Assembly: GCA_017450065.1 (NCBI GenBank)
Contig: JAFSYI010000022.1
Location: 1-64,000, forward strand
Direction of reading: 5' to 3'
Source: Lachnospiraceae bacterium
Lineage (GTDB): Bacteria; Bacillota; Clostridia; Lachnospirales; Lachnospiraceae
Length of the DNA: 64,000 nucleotides
Shown here: piece by piece, positions 34,612 to 44,499 of the stretch
How positions within the stretch are numbered: position 1 is the first letter of the stretch
Layout: the number at the start of each line of letters is the position of its first letter
Position numbers and translations under genes: made by a program
Notes under the pieces: model-generated
The model's input: the letters and a program-made list of their open reading frames with translations, nothing else
The model's database searches: none
Told to the model about the DNA's origin: nothing

Positions 34612-36216
34612 ATGAAGTCCGTAAGAATGCAAACTATCATATTAGCCGCATTAATTATTCTGTGTCTCGCCGCAGGTGTCTTTTTCGAACACGAAAAACA
34701 GCTTCGGCGCAGATTTTCCACGCCTGTTCTGTCACCGGATGAGTTAGATGCAATGAGTGACATCCTGTTTTTCTTCCCGGCCGATGAGAATCCGTCACTG
34801 CCTTCCGATATATATACAACGGTTTTTGAAGAAGACCAGCTCCGACAGTATCTTATCGTCCCCCGCGATTTCAATATCAGGAAAGCCGTATGTTATGCGG
34901 CAGATCCCACCGATCAGTATTTAAGCCGGTATGTGATCAGCTTCTCAGACAGCGATGAATATGCCATAGGCTTAAGAAGTATTATTCTTACCTATACAGG
35001 TCTTCCGATACTCTCTGTTGAAATATCTCCGGATTCTCCTACGATTGAGGAGCTGAATGCTTCCGATAAAACAGTTGAATGCAGGGCCGATATTGTTCTT
35101 TCATACGATAAGGAAACAGCTTCTGAAAACAATTGGCCTCATGAGATCCGAAGCCGCGACGAAAACACGGCGCCCGGGACTGTAGGGCTCACGGGGCGCG
35201 GTAACGTCAGCTGGTATCATTCGCAAAAGAAGTCCTACTCTCTTTCCTTTAGCGAACCTACCTATCTGCCCGGGCTCGGGCAAAACAGAAAATGGAATCT
35301 TATCAGCAATTCACAGGATAAGAGCCTGCTGAATAATGAAGTATTCTACAGGATGGCGACCGTTACAGGAGTTGAATATGAACCTTCATATATGCAGGTT
35401 TCGGTATATTTAAACGGCCGGTATCACGGAGTATATATGATAACCTCCAAGATGACTGTCGATCCGGACCGTATTGCTCTTAAGGGAGGGGATTTCCTTA
35501 TGAATTTCGGAGACCCCGATGCTTCAAATGCCATTTATTATGAAACAAAGCTGTGGATGGATGACGAGGCCACGGTTAAGCCATATGCAAATATTAAATG
35601 GCCCAAGGATCATTCAAAAGAAACAATAGCGGAACAGACGGGGATAATACAGCGTTTTATAAGTTCCATAGAGGATCCTGCCGATTACCTCTACACGGAT
35701 TATATGGATCTTGACAGTATGGTACGGTATTACTGGATCCAGGAGATCAGCATGAATTATGATGCCGATTACCGCTCTGCCTACGCATATTACAGACGGT
35801 CAACGGACAAAATATATATGGGGCCTGTCTGGGATCTTGATATTGCGATGGGGTGGAATGCAGATAAGTTCGGCACCGACTTTACCACTCCCGGTGGCTG
35901 GAAGGTCCGGAACATGAGCTTCTATGCCTGTCTCTTTGAGCATGAGGATTTTGCCCGGGCTGTCTTCGATATGTACTGGAATGGCGGAGTAAGAGAAGCT
36001 ATGTACGACGCTCTTGAAAGATATAAGCTTCGTTACGGCGAAATGGCAGAGGACGGACGTCTTAACTACCGCAGATGGCAGGCGGACTGGCCTGCTCTCG
36101 CTCTTCGCATGGGCGAAAACTATGATGACGAATGCGCGGGCAGGATTGCGTTTTTCACAGATCGTGTTAACTGGATAGATGAAGAAATGAGCAGCCTGCT
36201 TCCCGGAACGGAATGA
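34612..36216 (+). CDS. CotH-like kinase domain protein, membrane anchored
   Basis: A 534-residue protein with an N-terminal anchor or signal (residues 5-22) and an extracytoplasmic CotH-type atypical kinase domain: GRGNVSW, KKSYSLSF, NRKWNLISNSQDKSLLNNEVF, YEPSYMQVSVYLNGRYHGVYMI, and GPVWDLDIAMGWNAD with the metal-binding aspartates. CotH kinases phosphorylate spore-coat proteins; relatives outside sporulation are poorly known. No ribosome site precedes the ATG at 34612, and an ATG at 34627 is an alternative. It lies in a glycan locus and stops one base from the opposing membrane-protein gene. The substrate could be a surface protein or glycan. Confidence 0.85.
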   Translation: MKSVRMQTIILAALIILCLAAGVFFEHEKQLRRRFSTPVLSPDELDAMSDILFFFPADENPSLPSDIYTTVFEEDQLRQYLIVPRDFNIRKAVCYAADPTDQYLSRYVISFSDSDEYAIGLRSIILTYTGLPILSVEISPDSPTIEELNASDKTVECRADIVLSYDKETASENNWPHEIRSRDENTAPGTVGLTGRGNVSWYHSQKKSYSLSFSEPTYLPGLGQNRKWNLISNSQDKSLLNNEVFYRMATVTGVEYEPSYMQVSVYLNGRYHGVYMITSKMTVDPDRIALKGGDFLMNFGDPDASNAIYYETKLWMDDEATVKPYANIKWPKDHSKETIAEQTGIIQRFISSIEDPADYLYTDYMDLDSMVRYYWIQEISMNYDADYRSAYAYYRRSTDKIYMGPVWDLDIAMGWNADKFGTDFTTPGGWKVRNMSFYACLFEHEDFARAVFDMYWNGGVREAMYDALERYKLRYGEMAEDGRLNYRRWQADWPALALRMGENYDDECAGRIAFFTDRVNWIDEEMSSLLPGTE

Positions 36217-36217
36217 A

Positions 36218-38410
36218 TCACCTGATCACACGGGGACTTTTCCACACCCTGTATATAAAATTCGCTATATTCATCATAAGCCAGAGGGTACCGGTTACAA
36301 GTGAGAACATAAAACAGTTTCTGTATGATTTCTTTACTTCAAATCCAAGATGAAGCTCCTGCGGTTCCTCCGACTTTGTAAGATATACTCTTACTCTGTT
36401 ATGTCCTCCCTGCTCCACCGGAAGCTCCTTCCTATCCTGATCGTATGCTTTATATCCCTCATAATAAAACAGAGGGAATTCCATATACTGACCATCGGTC
36501 AGGGAGATATATGTACAGTCTATATGCGTATTCATCTTATTGTATGAATATGCTGCCACCGTATCATAATCGGAGAACTCTCCCGTGTCATTATCATACC
36601 ATTCCGTAAGGGTTCCTCCCGGAAGATAATCCTCCATAAGCGTATTTATCTCTCCCGCGAGCGGATCATGAAACAGCTTGTCCACCTTGAAATATCCGTA
36701 ATAATTTATCATCACTCCTACAGCCAGCACACCTGTTATGGCATAAAGTATATGTCTGCGCTTCCTTGTTCTTGAATCCATATTGCTGCAGACCGCCTCA
36801 GCTGCCACAAAGGCAACATACGGAACCGCAAGGAAATGAAAGCGCCTCGGATACTGCATCATTGAAAGGAAGGTATCCACGAAGCCTATATTCTTAAACA
36901 GAAACCACGGAAATACAGACAGAGCCATGATCACGGATGCGAATCCTATTGCAAATATTCCCCTGCCGAATTTGGTAAGATTACCTGTTTTGCGTATTGC
37001 AAGATATGATACCGCTATTACTGCAAGTGCTATATAATTCTGACTCTCTCTGGTCCAGTCTGTAGGGAAATGATAGAAATCCGTCCATGCAAGCGCCGTT
37101 CTGTTCCAGTCAGTGAAATAATATCCGGCAAACGGAAGCAGAACACCGACCGATAAAACGCAGAACATAAAAGCTGCCTTAACAAGTGCGATAAACACGT
37201 CCTTCTCAAACAGTCTCTTAAGATGGAGCAGTATATATACAAGCAGTGCTATCGCAGACAGGGCAAAGCCCATAACATGGGAGCATGCCATGCCCCAGAG
37301 TCCCACTGCGATATATTTCCATCTGAATCCGCCTCTGTTCATGGTTTCATGCATTCCTATAATCAGAAACGGCAGGAATACAAGCGCAGTCCCCATTCCG
37401 GCTCCTGCTCCCAGTCCCAGCATAACGAACAGCCGGAACGGCTCGACAAGATAGAACACAGCCGCAATGATCGCCCATCTAATCGTCATGAACAGTCTCT
37501 CCGCACATACAAAGGCTGCAATTGCCGTCGCTATATTTACCATTATCATATACAGATTATAGGCAAGCGGGATAGAGACATTAAACAGACGCATTATTGC
37601 CGGAATATACAGAAACAGTCCGGGCTGAAGGGCAACGAGCTCACCATACTGATTGGCATAATTAGGTCCTATTATCACCGGGAACTGACCGTCTCTTAAG
37701 CCCTGCGCTATCGCCTCTATCCTCTTCATATGAGCCTGCGTATCTATTTCATAATATGTTCCCTTTATCATGAATGGGACATTAACCGCCACAAGAGCTA
37801 TTGCAAAGAGACCTACATAAGACCAGCCTGTCCTTGTCAGGTTAAACCTGTTAAACATTATGATAAAAAAGATAAGTCCCGCAGAAAGTATGAAGGCCAT
37901 AATAATATATACATAATAGTCCCTGTATATATGTTTATATGAATTTATCCTGATCTCGCTTATATCGACAGCTCCTTCACCTGCCTGGTAGAACTTAAGC
38001 CTGCCTCTGTCGGTACCTCCCGGCAGTATCATCCGTTCATCCGTTATAGTCTGCAGTGTACCGCCTGTTACCGGAAGCCATATATCAAACACACAGTCAT
38101 TGTTTGCCTGTGCCAGTATGCTCCCTTCCGCCGTCGAAGCATAGCTTATGCTGAGCGTATAACCGCCGGCGGGAAGAATGAAAGGTTTTGTTGCAAAAGC
38201 ATAGTCTTCCCCTGCCTCTTCCGAATGTATTATCCCGTCTTCTATCGTTACCGTCTTAAGCTCCAGACCTGTGGGCACAAACACATATTCATAGGTTTCT
38301 TTTTGTTTCCTGAGACACCATATCGCTGCACATACAAAAAACAGACATACCGCAAGTATGCCTATCTGCTGCTGTTTTTTCGTTAATCTGTATACAACGT
38401 CTTCCTTCAT
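36218..38410 (-). CDS. Large polytopic membrane protein (GT-C/PTPS-related type)
   Basis: A 730-residue protein. One span (about 17-34) is followed by an extracytoplasmic beta-rich domain (about 40-165), then about twelve spans, and a C-terminal extracytoplasmic domain of about 130 residues. The loop GTYYEIDTQAHMKRIEAIAQGLRDGQFP fits the acidic first loop of the GT-C superfamily and of the 6-pyruvoyl-tetrahydropterin-synthase-related membrane family. Such proteins often take part in surface glycosylation. It lies downstream of the DUF5672 gene and ends one base before the CotH-like gene on the other strand. Confidence 0.7.
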   Translation of the reverse strand: MKEDVVYRLTKKQQQIGILAVCLFFVCAAIWCLRKQKETYEYVFVPTGLELKTVTIEDGIIHSEEAGEDYAFATKPFILPAGGYTLSISYASTAEGSILAQANNDCVFDIWLPVTGGTLQTITDERMILPGGTDRGRLKFYQAGEGAVDISEIRINSYKHIYRDYYVYIIMAFILSAGLIFFIIMFNRFNLTRTGWSYVGLFAIALVAVNVPFMIKGTYYEIDTQAHMKRIEAIAQGLRDGQFPVIIGPNYANQYGELVALQPGLFLYIPAIMRLFNVSIPLAYNLYMIMVNIATAIAAFVCAERLFMTIRWAIIAAVFYLVEPFRLFVMLGLGAGAGMGTALVFLPFLIIGMHETMNRGGFRWKYIAVGLWGMACSHVMGFALSAIALLVYILLHLKRLFEKDVFIALVKAAFMFCVLSVGVLLPFAGYYFTDWNRTALAWTDFYHFPTDWTRESQNYIALAVIAVSYLAIRKTGNLTKFGRGIFAIGFASVIMALSVFPWFLFKNIGFVDTFLSMMQYPRRFHFLAVPYVAFVAAEAVCSNMDSRTRKRRHILYAITGVLAVGVMINYYGYFKVDKLFHDPLAGEINTLMEDYLPGGTLTEWYDNDTGEFSDYDTVAAYSYNKMNTHIDCTYISLTDGQYMEFPLFYYEGYKAYDQDRKELPVEQGGHNRVRVYLTKSEEPQELHLGFEVKKSYRNCFMFSLVTGTLWLMMNIANFIYRVWKSPRVIR

Positions 38411-38487
38411 GCCTGTATCCCGGGCTCCTCTTCAGCACAGTATTGGTCAGTGTCTGCTTTGCAGGCTTATCATCAGTTCAATACTTC

Positions 38488-38502
38488 ATTCCAAACAGTT
38501 AC
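38488..38502 (-). repeat. GTAAC-type element, partial
   Basis: Minus-strand GTAACTGTTTGGAAT, six bases after the stop codon of the DUF5672 gene. A 7-bp inverted repeat, AGTATTG/CAATACT (38439-38445 and 38479-38485), lies beside it. Confidence 0.45.
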
Positions 38503-38508
38503 CTTAAC

Positions 38509-39306
38509 TTATATTCCCAGCTCTTCATCCGTACAGTATTTTCTCCATGCATGTACAGCATACGGAATATTCCCACGTGCGATCTCTTCCCTCATATTGG
38601 TTTCGAGAGCAAAGCATGATGCTTCTTCATAAGATGCCGCTTTGTATCCGGAGGAAGGATCCAGCGCAAACCATGAGAAAAACATATCCTCATTAAACCT
38701 CCAGTAGAAATCAATAAGATTATGCTTTCTGATCACCAGATTACAGGTATTGGAAACATGGCGCAGTGAAAACCCTCCGTTACCTACCCTGACCTTCTCC
38801 GGGTGTTTTACGACCGCCAGCTTCAGCCTGTCCTTTAATGTATATGGTTTACCAAAGGGTCCATTCACCCATGGAGCACCCCAGTAATCATATGCTTTCT
38901 CCCTGGATATGGAAATGAATTCATCAAGTGTGTGCTCTGTATTCAGTATATAAGTATCGGTCTGGGCTATGAGCATGTACTCATATTCAAGAAACTGTCT
39001 GTAGAATCCGTCAGACAGAAGAAGCCGGCTGTAGGACTTGTTGGACTTAAAGTACTTCTTCGCGAACGGTTTGAAGTGCACACGGTCGTTGAAAAGTCCG
39101 GAGACCGGCTGACCCGTCCGGTTCTTCACATCATTTTCAAAAACGCTCATGATGATCTCTTCGTAAGCGGATGTATCCATAAGAAAGGGATGTATAAAGA
39201 ATATATCATAATTCTTAAGGACGGTCAGATTCCTGCTTATGGATATGATCTCACTGTCCGTTGGCTCTATATTGTAGATGGGGATAACTATACAGCAGTC
39301 CTTCAT
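38509..39306 (-). CDS. DUF5672 family protein, probable glycosyltransferase
   Basis: A 265-residue soluble protein. It has the DUF5672 pattern: CCIVIPIYNIEPTDSE at the N-terminus, YEYMLIAQTDTYIL with a DxD-like site, YDYWGAPWVNGPFG, VGNGGFSLRHV and NEDMFFSWFA. The fold is predicted to be GT-A-like and the family is common in capsule and LPS loci, but its activity has not, to my knowledge, been shown. The ATG at 39306 has GAGGGA 7 bases before it; a GTG at 39327 is less likely. It lies after the SGNH gene at 39403 on the same strand. Confidence 0.85.
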   Translation of the reverse strand: MKDCCIVIPIYNIEPTDSEIISISRNLTVLKNYDIFFIHPFLMDTSAYEEIIMSVFENDVKNRTGQPVSGLFNDRVHFKPFAKKYFKSNKSYSRLLLSDGFYRQFLEYEYMLIAQTDTYILNTEHTLDEFISISREKAYDYWGAPWVNGPFGKPYTLKDRLKLAVVKHPEKVRVGNGGFSLRHVSNTCNLVIRKHNLIDFYWRFNEDMFFSWFALDPSSGYKAASYEEASCFALETNMREEIARGNIPYAVHAWRKYCTDEELGI

Positions 39307-39402
39307 GATCGGATCCCTCACTGTCACTTTCTGCCGGTTTCTGTTTCAGCTGCTTAATGTTTCCGGCACATATTTCTGTCAGCTTTTATTCTGCCGTCTG
39401 TT

Positions 39403-40353
39403 TTACGGTCTTCCTGCCCGCCAGTTCTCTATATCCTTAATAAGCTGACGGGTCCTCACCTTCGCGCCTTCTTCATCAAGGTGGAATTTGGTATCATAGA
39501 ACAGATCGTACGGTATGAAATAATCCGTAAAGTGTGATATCACATCACAGTCCATTCTTTCCCTGAGTGTCTTTTCGAATTCATCATATAAGGATGCTTC
39601 GGGAGTAAACTCTCCGTACCCGATCGGATAACCTGCAATAAGCAGCGTGGCACCACAGCCTTCAATATATTCGTTCAGTCCGTTTATTCTGTTTACACAG
39701 GTATCGTTAACTGACGGAACCTCCACACTTCCCGGATAGAACATGAACGTGTCATCACCCTCAAGCCTTCGCACATTATCACCGTATATGTTGAATGCGC
39801 TTCTTGAATAGCAGGTGGTTTCCTCGGGTGTGTTGTCATCCTCTTTCGTACATTTATACATTACGCAGTCCTTGAAATAATCCGGATATGCTTTGGCAAT
39901 ACCGTACAGGTCCTTTAAACGTATAAGCTTCCACAGATCTCTGTGCTTCTCTACGGTTATAAGAGCAAGCGACGGATCCTCTATGGCATCATCATCCGCA
40001 TACGTATGCAGGCTGAGTATGACTATATCTCCCTCATTAAGCTTTCCCAGTCTGACCATATTTTCATTAAAGGCACTTCCCAGGCCGCCATGCAGGCCCA
40101 TGTTCACGACTTCCATGCCCGTTGCTTCCGACAGCATTTCCGAATCCATACCGAATGCAAGGTTCGAATTACCTATAAGCACGATCTTGGGACCGGTCAA
40201 CGATCTGAATCTTTCGGTCTTGTCAAGTATCGACGCCTGGTAATTTCCGAGGTGCTGGTTACCTATCATGAAATAATCGGCAAGAACAATGACCGTTGCG
40301 GTCAATATAAATAATCCCAAAAAGATAAAAATATTTCTGATAAACTTCTTCAT
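39403..40353 (-). CDS. SGNH-like partner of the MBOAT (short form)
   Basis: A 316-residue protein with an N-terminal anchor (residues 5-25). Block I is KIVLIGNSNLAFGMD with likely nucleophile Ser63; block V is DTKFHLDEEGAKV, in which the Asp stands four residues before the His instead of three. It is downstream of the MBOAT at 40600 on the same strand but separated from it by 246 bases that hold a complex inverted repeat. The ATG at 40353 has AAGGGG 6-8 bases upstream. Confidence 0.82.
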   Translation of the reverse strand: MKKFIRNIFIFLGLFILTATVIVLADYFMIGNQHLGNYQASILDKTERFRSLTGPKIVLIGNSNLAFGMDSEMLSEATGMEVVNMGLHGGLGSAFNENMVRLGKLNEGDIVILSLHTYADDDAIEDPSLALITVEKHRDLWKLIRLKDLYGIAKAYPDYFKDCVMYKCTKEDDNTPEETTCYSRSAFNIYGDNVRRLEGDDTFMFYPGSVEVPSVNDTCVNRINGLNEYIEGCGATLLIAGYPIGYGEFTPEASLYDEFEKTLRERMDCDVISHFTDYFIPYDLFYDTKFHLDEEGAKVRTRQLIKDIENWRAGRP

Positions 40354-40417
40354 AATAATGCCCCTTACAAGCCCTAAAGGACCGGCTTCGCGTCGCAAGC
40401 CTGATGGTTCATATTTT

Positions 40418-40561
40418 GTAACTATTCAGAACAGCACATAAATTTATAAAATACAGGGCGTCAAGCTAGCTTGTAAGAACTGTATTTTATAAATTTATGT
40501 ATTGGATGAATCCAAAACAGCGAAAAATACGAAGTATTTTGAGCCTGTTCTGAATAGTTAC
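40418..40561. repeat. Nested inverted repeat built from GTAAC-type elements
   Basis: The outer arms GTAACTATTCAGAACAG (40418-40434) and its exact reverse complement (40545-40561) enclose inner arms of 20 bp, 40437-40456 and 40480-40499, which are also perfect inverted repeats. A third hairpin, AAAATAC-GAA-GTATTTT, lies at 40524-40540. There is no open frame of note inside. This looks like a small palindromic element (MITE or REP type) between an MBOAT gene and its SGNH partner. Confidence 0.75.
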
Positions 40562-40563
40562 CC

Positions 40564-40577
40564 ATATTTTAAAATAT
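40564..40577. repeat. 14-bp AT palindrome
   Basis: ATATTTTAAAATAT is its own reverse complement and separates two GTAAC-type elements. Confidence 0.5.
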
Positions 40578-40582
40578 ATGTG

Positions 40583-40599
40583 CTGTCCTGAATAGTTAC
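40583..40599 (-). repeat. GTAAC-type element abutting the MBOAT stop codon
   Basis: Minus-strand GTAACTATTCAGGACAG begins at the base directly after the stop codon of the MBOAT gene (40600-40602). It is a direct repeat of the copy at 40545-40561. Confidence 0.6.
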
Positions 40600-42024
40600 C
40601 TAAAATTGAAAATATACAAATTCCGATGTATTTACGGGAGGCATGAAGGCAAGTATCACCCATATCGTCAGCAGATAAACCGCCCATCTTACCACCGGCT
40701 TTCTTGCGGATATCCACTTAATGACATCAGTCTTAAGGGAAGCATGATCAAATATCAATAATATTATGATAAAGAAAATACAGTAAAAGCTTTCCGGTTT
40801 GTCAAATCCCAGTGCTGTCTGTTTGAACTGCGAAGGATATCTTAAACACATAACAAATTTCTTTATATACAGGAGCGCAGCGGAAACCGTATCCGCCCTG
40901 AAGAATACCAGAGAAAAATTCCAGAACGCAAACACGCATAAACATGATACGATCCGTCCAAGCCCTTTATACTCTTTCTTTCCAAACAGCTTCTCCTCTA
41001 TGATCTGTCCTGCTCCGTTTATTCCGCCCCATAATACATAGGTCCATGCTGCCCCGTGCCACAGTCCGCTCAGCAGGAATGTGACCACCAGATTTATATT
41101 TCTTCTAAGCTTCGAACACCTGCTTCCGCCAAGGGGAATATAGACATAATCCCTGAACCATGTAGACAGCGATATGTGCCATCTTGTCCATACCTCTCTT
41201 ATTGAATGCGAAAAATACGGACTGTTGAAATTACGCATCAGCTTTATGCCAAGCAGCCTCGCGCTTCCTATGGCTATATCCGAATATCCCGAAAAATCAC
41301 AATAGATCTGAAATGAGAAAAAGATTATCGAAAGGAAAAGATCCAGTCCCGTACAGCCTTCTATGGAAGCAAAAGCCTGATCCACATAACCTGCCGTGAC
41401 ATCGGCGATGACAAGCTTTTTAAAGAATCCCCACGCCATAAGCTTAAGGCCGTAGGCTGCCTCGTCATAATCAAAGCTCTTCTCACTTGTTATCTGCGGG
41501 AGAAGATTATCCGTTCTCTCAATGGGTCCTGCGACCAGCTGCGGGAAGAAGGAAATGAAGGCCGCATATACTCCGAAATTCCTGCATGCCTTTGTCTTAC
41601 CCTTATACACATCAATAACATAGCTTAAGGTCTGAAACGTATAGAAAGATATTCCGACCGGAAGTATAAGCTTAAGCGTCACCGGATGAAGCTGAATGGA
41701 GCACTTTTTAAGCACCTCAATAACAGTGGTTGAAAAGAAATTAAAGTATTTAAAAACAAACAGTATCCCGAGGCATATGATCAAAGCTGATGTCAAAACG
41801 GTTTTCTTCCTTCTAAGAGATCCGGTTCCCTCGATCAGTATTGCAGCCAGATATGAAATCCCCGTGGTAAGAAGTATCAGAACAACATATTTGGGATTCC
41901 AGCTCATATAAAAATAATAGCTGGAAACCAGCAGCAGTATCCATCTGTACTTATTGGGGATCATCCAGTATATAATAAAGACAACCGGCAGGAAAATACC
42001 ATAGGCCAATGAATTAAAGAGCAT
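40600..42024 (-). CDS. MBOAT family O-acyltransferase, copy 5
   Basis: A 474-residue MBOAT protein: MLFNSLAYGIFLPVVF, PVGISFYTFQTLSYVIDVYKG, FFPQLVAGPIERTDNLL, VWTRWHISLSTWFRDYVYIPLGG (in part), and LSGLWHGAAWTYVLWGG with the invariant His at about residue 323; C-terminus FVYFQF. The ATG at 42024 matches the common MLFNS start of its paralogues and has AGGA about 9 bases before it. The promoter is TTGCCA-N17-TACAAT. Its probable partner is the SGNH protein at 39403. Confidence 0.95.
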   Translation of the reverse strand: MLFNSLAYGIFLPVVFIIYWMIPNKYRWILLLVSSYYFYMSWNPKYVVLILLTTGISYLAAILIEGTGSLRRKKTVLTSALIICLGILFVFKYFNFFSTTVIEVLKKCSIQLHPVTLKLILPVGISFYTFQTLSYVIDVYKGKTKACRNFGVYAAFISFFPQLVAGPIERTDNLLPQITSEKSFDYDEAAYGLKLMAWGFFKKLVIADVTAGYVDQAFASIEGCTGLDLFLSIIFFSFQIYCDFSGYSDIAIGSARLLGIKLMRNFNSPYFSHSIREVWTRWHISLSTWFRDYVYIPLGGSRCSKLRRNINLVVTFLLSGLWHGAAWTYVLWGGINGAGQIIEEKLFGKKEYKGLGRIVSCLCVFAFWNFSLVFFRADTVSAALLYIKKFVMCLRYPSQFKQTALGFDKPESFYCIFFIIILLIFDHASLKTDVIKWISARKPVVRWAVYLLTIWVILAFMPPVNTSEFVYFQF

Positions 42025-42056
42025 TTTATCTTGTCCTTTCAACCTGACTAATGCTG

Positions 42057-42085
42057 ATTGTAGCAAATCCTTTGGGTTATGGCAA
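42057..42085 (-). promoter_or_regulatory. Promoter of the MBOAT copy 5 gene
   Basis: On the minus strand, TTGCCA (42080-42085), 17 bases, TACAAT (42057-42062). The tandem array at 42095-42276 lies directly upstream. Confidence 0.65.
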
Positions 42086-42094
42086 GGGGACGCC

Positions 42095-42276
42095 GGGCTT
42101 ATTCGCTACACTCATATCCGGCTGTCATCGCCAGGCTTATTCGCTACGCTTCGCTTCGCTCATATCCGGCTGTCGCCGTCAGGCTTATTCGCTACGCTTC
42201 GCTTCGCTCATATCCGGCTGTCGCCGCCGGGCTTATTCGCTACGCTTCGCTTCGCTCATATCCGGCTGTCGCCGGA
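42095..42276. repeat. 48-bp tandem repeat, four copies
   Basis: Copies at 42095-42132 (38 bp, one internal deletion), 42133-42180, 42181-42228 and 42229-42276 share GGCTTATTCGCTACG, CTTCGCTTCGCTCATATCC and GGCTGTCGCC. The period is a multiple of three and two plus-strand frames stay open through it, but there is no ribosome site or start that would suggest a gene. There are no unique spacers, so it is not CRISPR. Together with the hairpin at 42278-42341 it fills the only gap above 300 bases in the window. Confidence 0.85.
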
Positions 42277-42277
42277 T

Positions 42278-42341
42278 TAAATAAGAGAAACACCCCGTAT
42301 CTTGCGTGCAAGCACGCGATACGGGGTGTTTCTCTTATTTA
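42278..42341 (-). terminator. Long intrinsic terminator of groES-groEL
   Basis: A perfect 24-bp outer stem (42278-42301 with 42318-42341, containing AACACCCCGTATC/GATACGGGGTGTT) continues through a two-base bulge into GCGTGC-AA-GCACGC (42304-42317). In the groEL direction the right side of the stem ends in TCTTATTTAA. It begins 20 bases after the groEL stop and can also stop transcription from the other strand. Confidence 0.88.
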
Positions 42342-42360
42342 GCCTGGCTCGTAGCTACGC

Positions 42361-43995
<1,635 letters not shown>

Positions 43996-44071
43996 CTAAA
44001 ATACTTTTATCCTTTACCTGTGTTCTCCTGCCGTCATAAGGAATCCGCTGCTTCGCGGTACCTTAATGACA

Positions 44072-44356
44072 TTATTCAACTACAGCAAGTATATCAGACT
44101 GCTTAACTATGATGAACTCCTCGTCATCCAGCTTAACATCGGTTCCCGAATACTTGGAATAGATAACCTGCTGGCCTACCTTAACTTCCATCTTGATCTC
44201 CTTGCCGTCAACCACTCCTCCGGGTCCTACCGCAATAACTTCAGCCTGCTGTGGCTTCTCCTTATTCTGTCCGGGTAAAACGATTCCCGACTTTGTTGTT
44301 TCCTCAGCTTCAAGCTGCTTAAGAACTACTCTGTCACCTAATGGTACTAACTTCAT
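44072..44356 (-). CDS. groES: Co-chaperonin GroES (10 kDa)
   Basis: A 94-residue protein of normal length: MKLVPLGDRVVLKQLEAEETTKSGIVLP, the mobile loop EETTKSGIVLP, then EVIAVGPGGVVDG and GQQVIYSKYSGTDVK. It caps GroEL rings. AGGAGG at 44366-44371 is followed by the ATG. A perfect CIRCE at 44414-44440 lies between promoter and gene, so HrcA should repress it. Confidence 0.99.
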   Translation of the reverse strand: MKLVPLGDRVVLKQLEAEETTKSGIVLPGQNKEKPQQAEVIAVGPGGVVDGKEIKMEVKVGQQVIYSKYSGTDVKLDDEEFIIVKQSDILAVVE

Positions 44357-44413
44357 GATGCTTCGCCTCCTATTAAATTAAAATGGTAATATATTTGTTT
44401 TTTTTTGGTTTTG

Positions 44414-44440
44414 TTAGCACTCTTTTCGTTTGAGTGCTAA
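44414..44440 (-). promoter_or_regulatory. CIRCE operator (HrcA site)
   Basis: TTAGCACTC (44414-44422), nine bases, GAGTGCTAA (44432-44440): the exact consensus. It lies downstream of the -10 box of the groES promoter, the normal place for HrcA repression of chaperonin operons. Confidence 0.98.
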
Positions 44441-44450
44441 CACAAGTATT

Positions 44451-44479
44451 ATAATATCCCTTCATTTAAGTGTTGTCAA
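44451..44479 (-). promoter_or_regulatory. groES-groEL promoter
   Basis: On the minus strand, TTGACA (44474-44479), 17 bases, TATTAT (44451-44456). The -35 box lies 20 bases from the stop of the upstream GT2 gene and no terminator is visible between them, so read-through from the sugar operon is possible. Confidence 0.85.
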
Positions 44480-44499
44480 CACTTAATTTTATAAATATC

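Noticed and set aside
40399-40599. Small protein gene in the gap between MBOAT copy 5 and its SGNH partner
   Set aside because: The short open frame there is made of the palindromic arms and has no ribosome site.
42095-42276. CRISPR array
   Set aside because: Units are contiguous with no unique spacers, and no cas genes are near.
42051-42342. Two overlapping plus-strand frames over the tandem array
   Set aside because: They exist because a repeat with a period of 48 bases keeps frames open; no ribosome site, and the hairpin terminator is included in the longer one.
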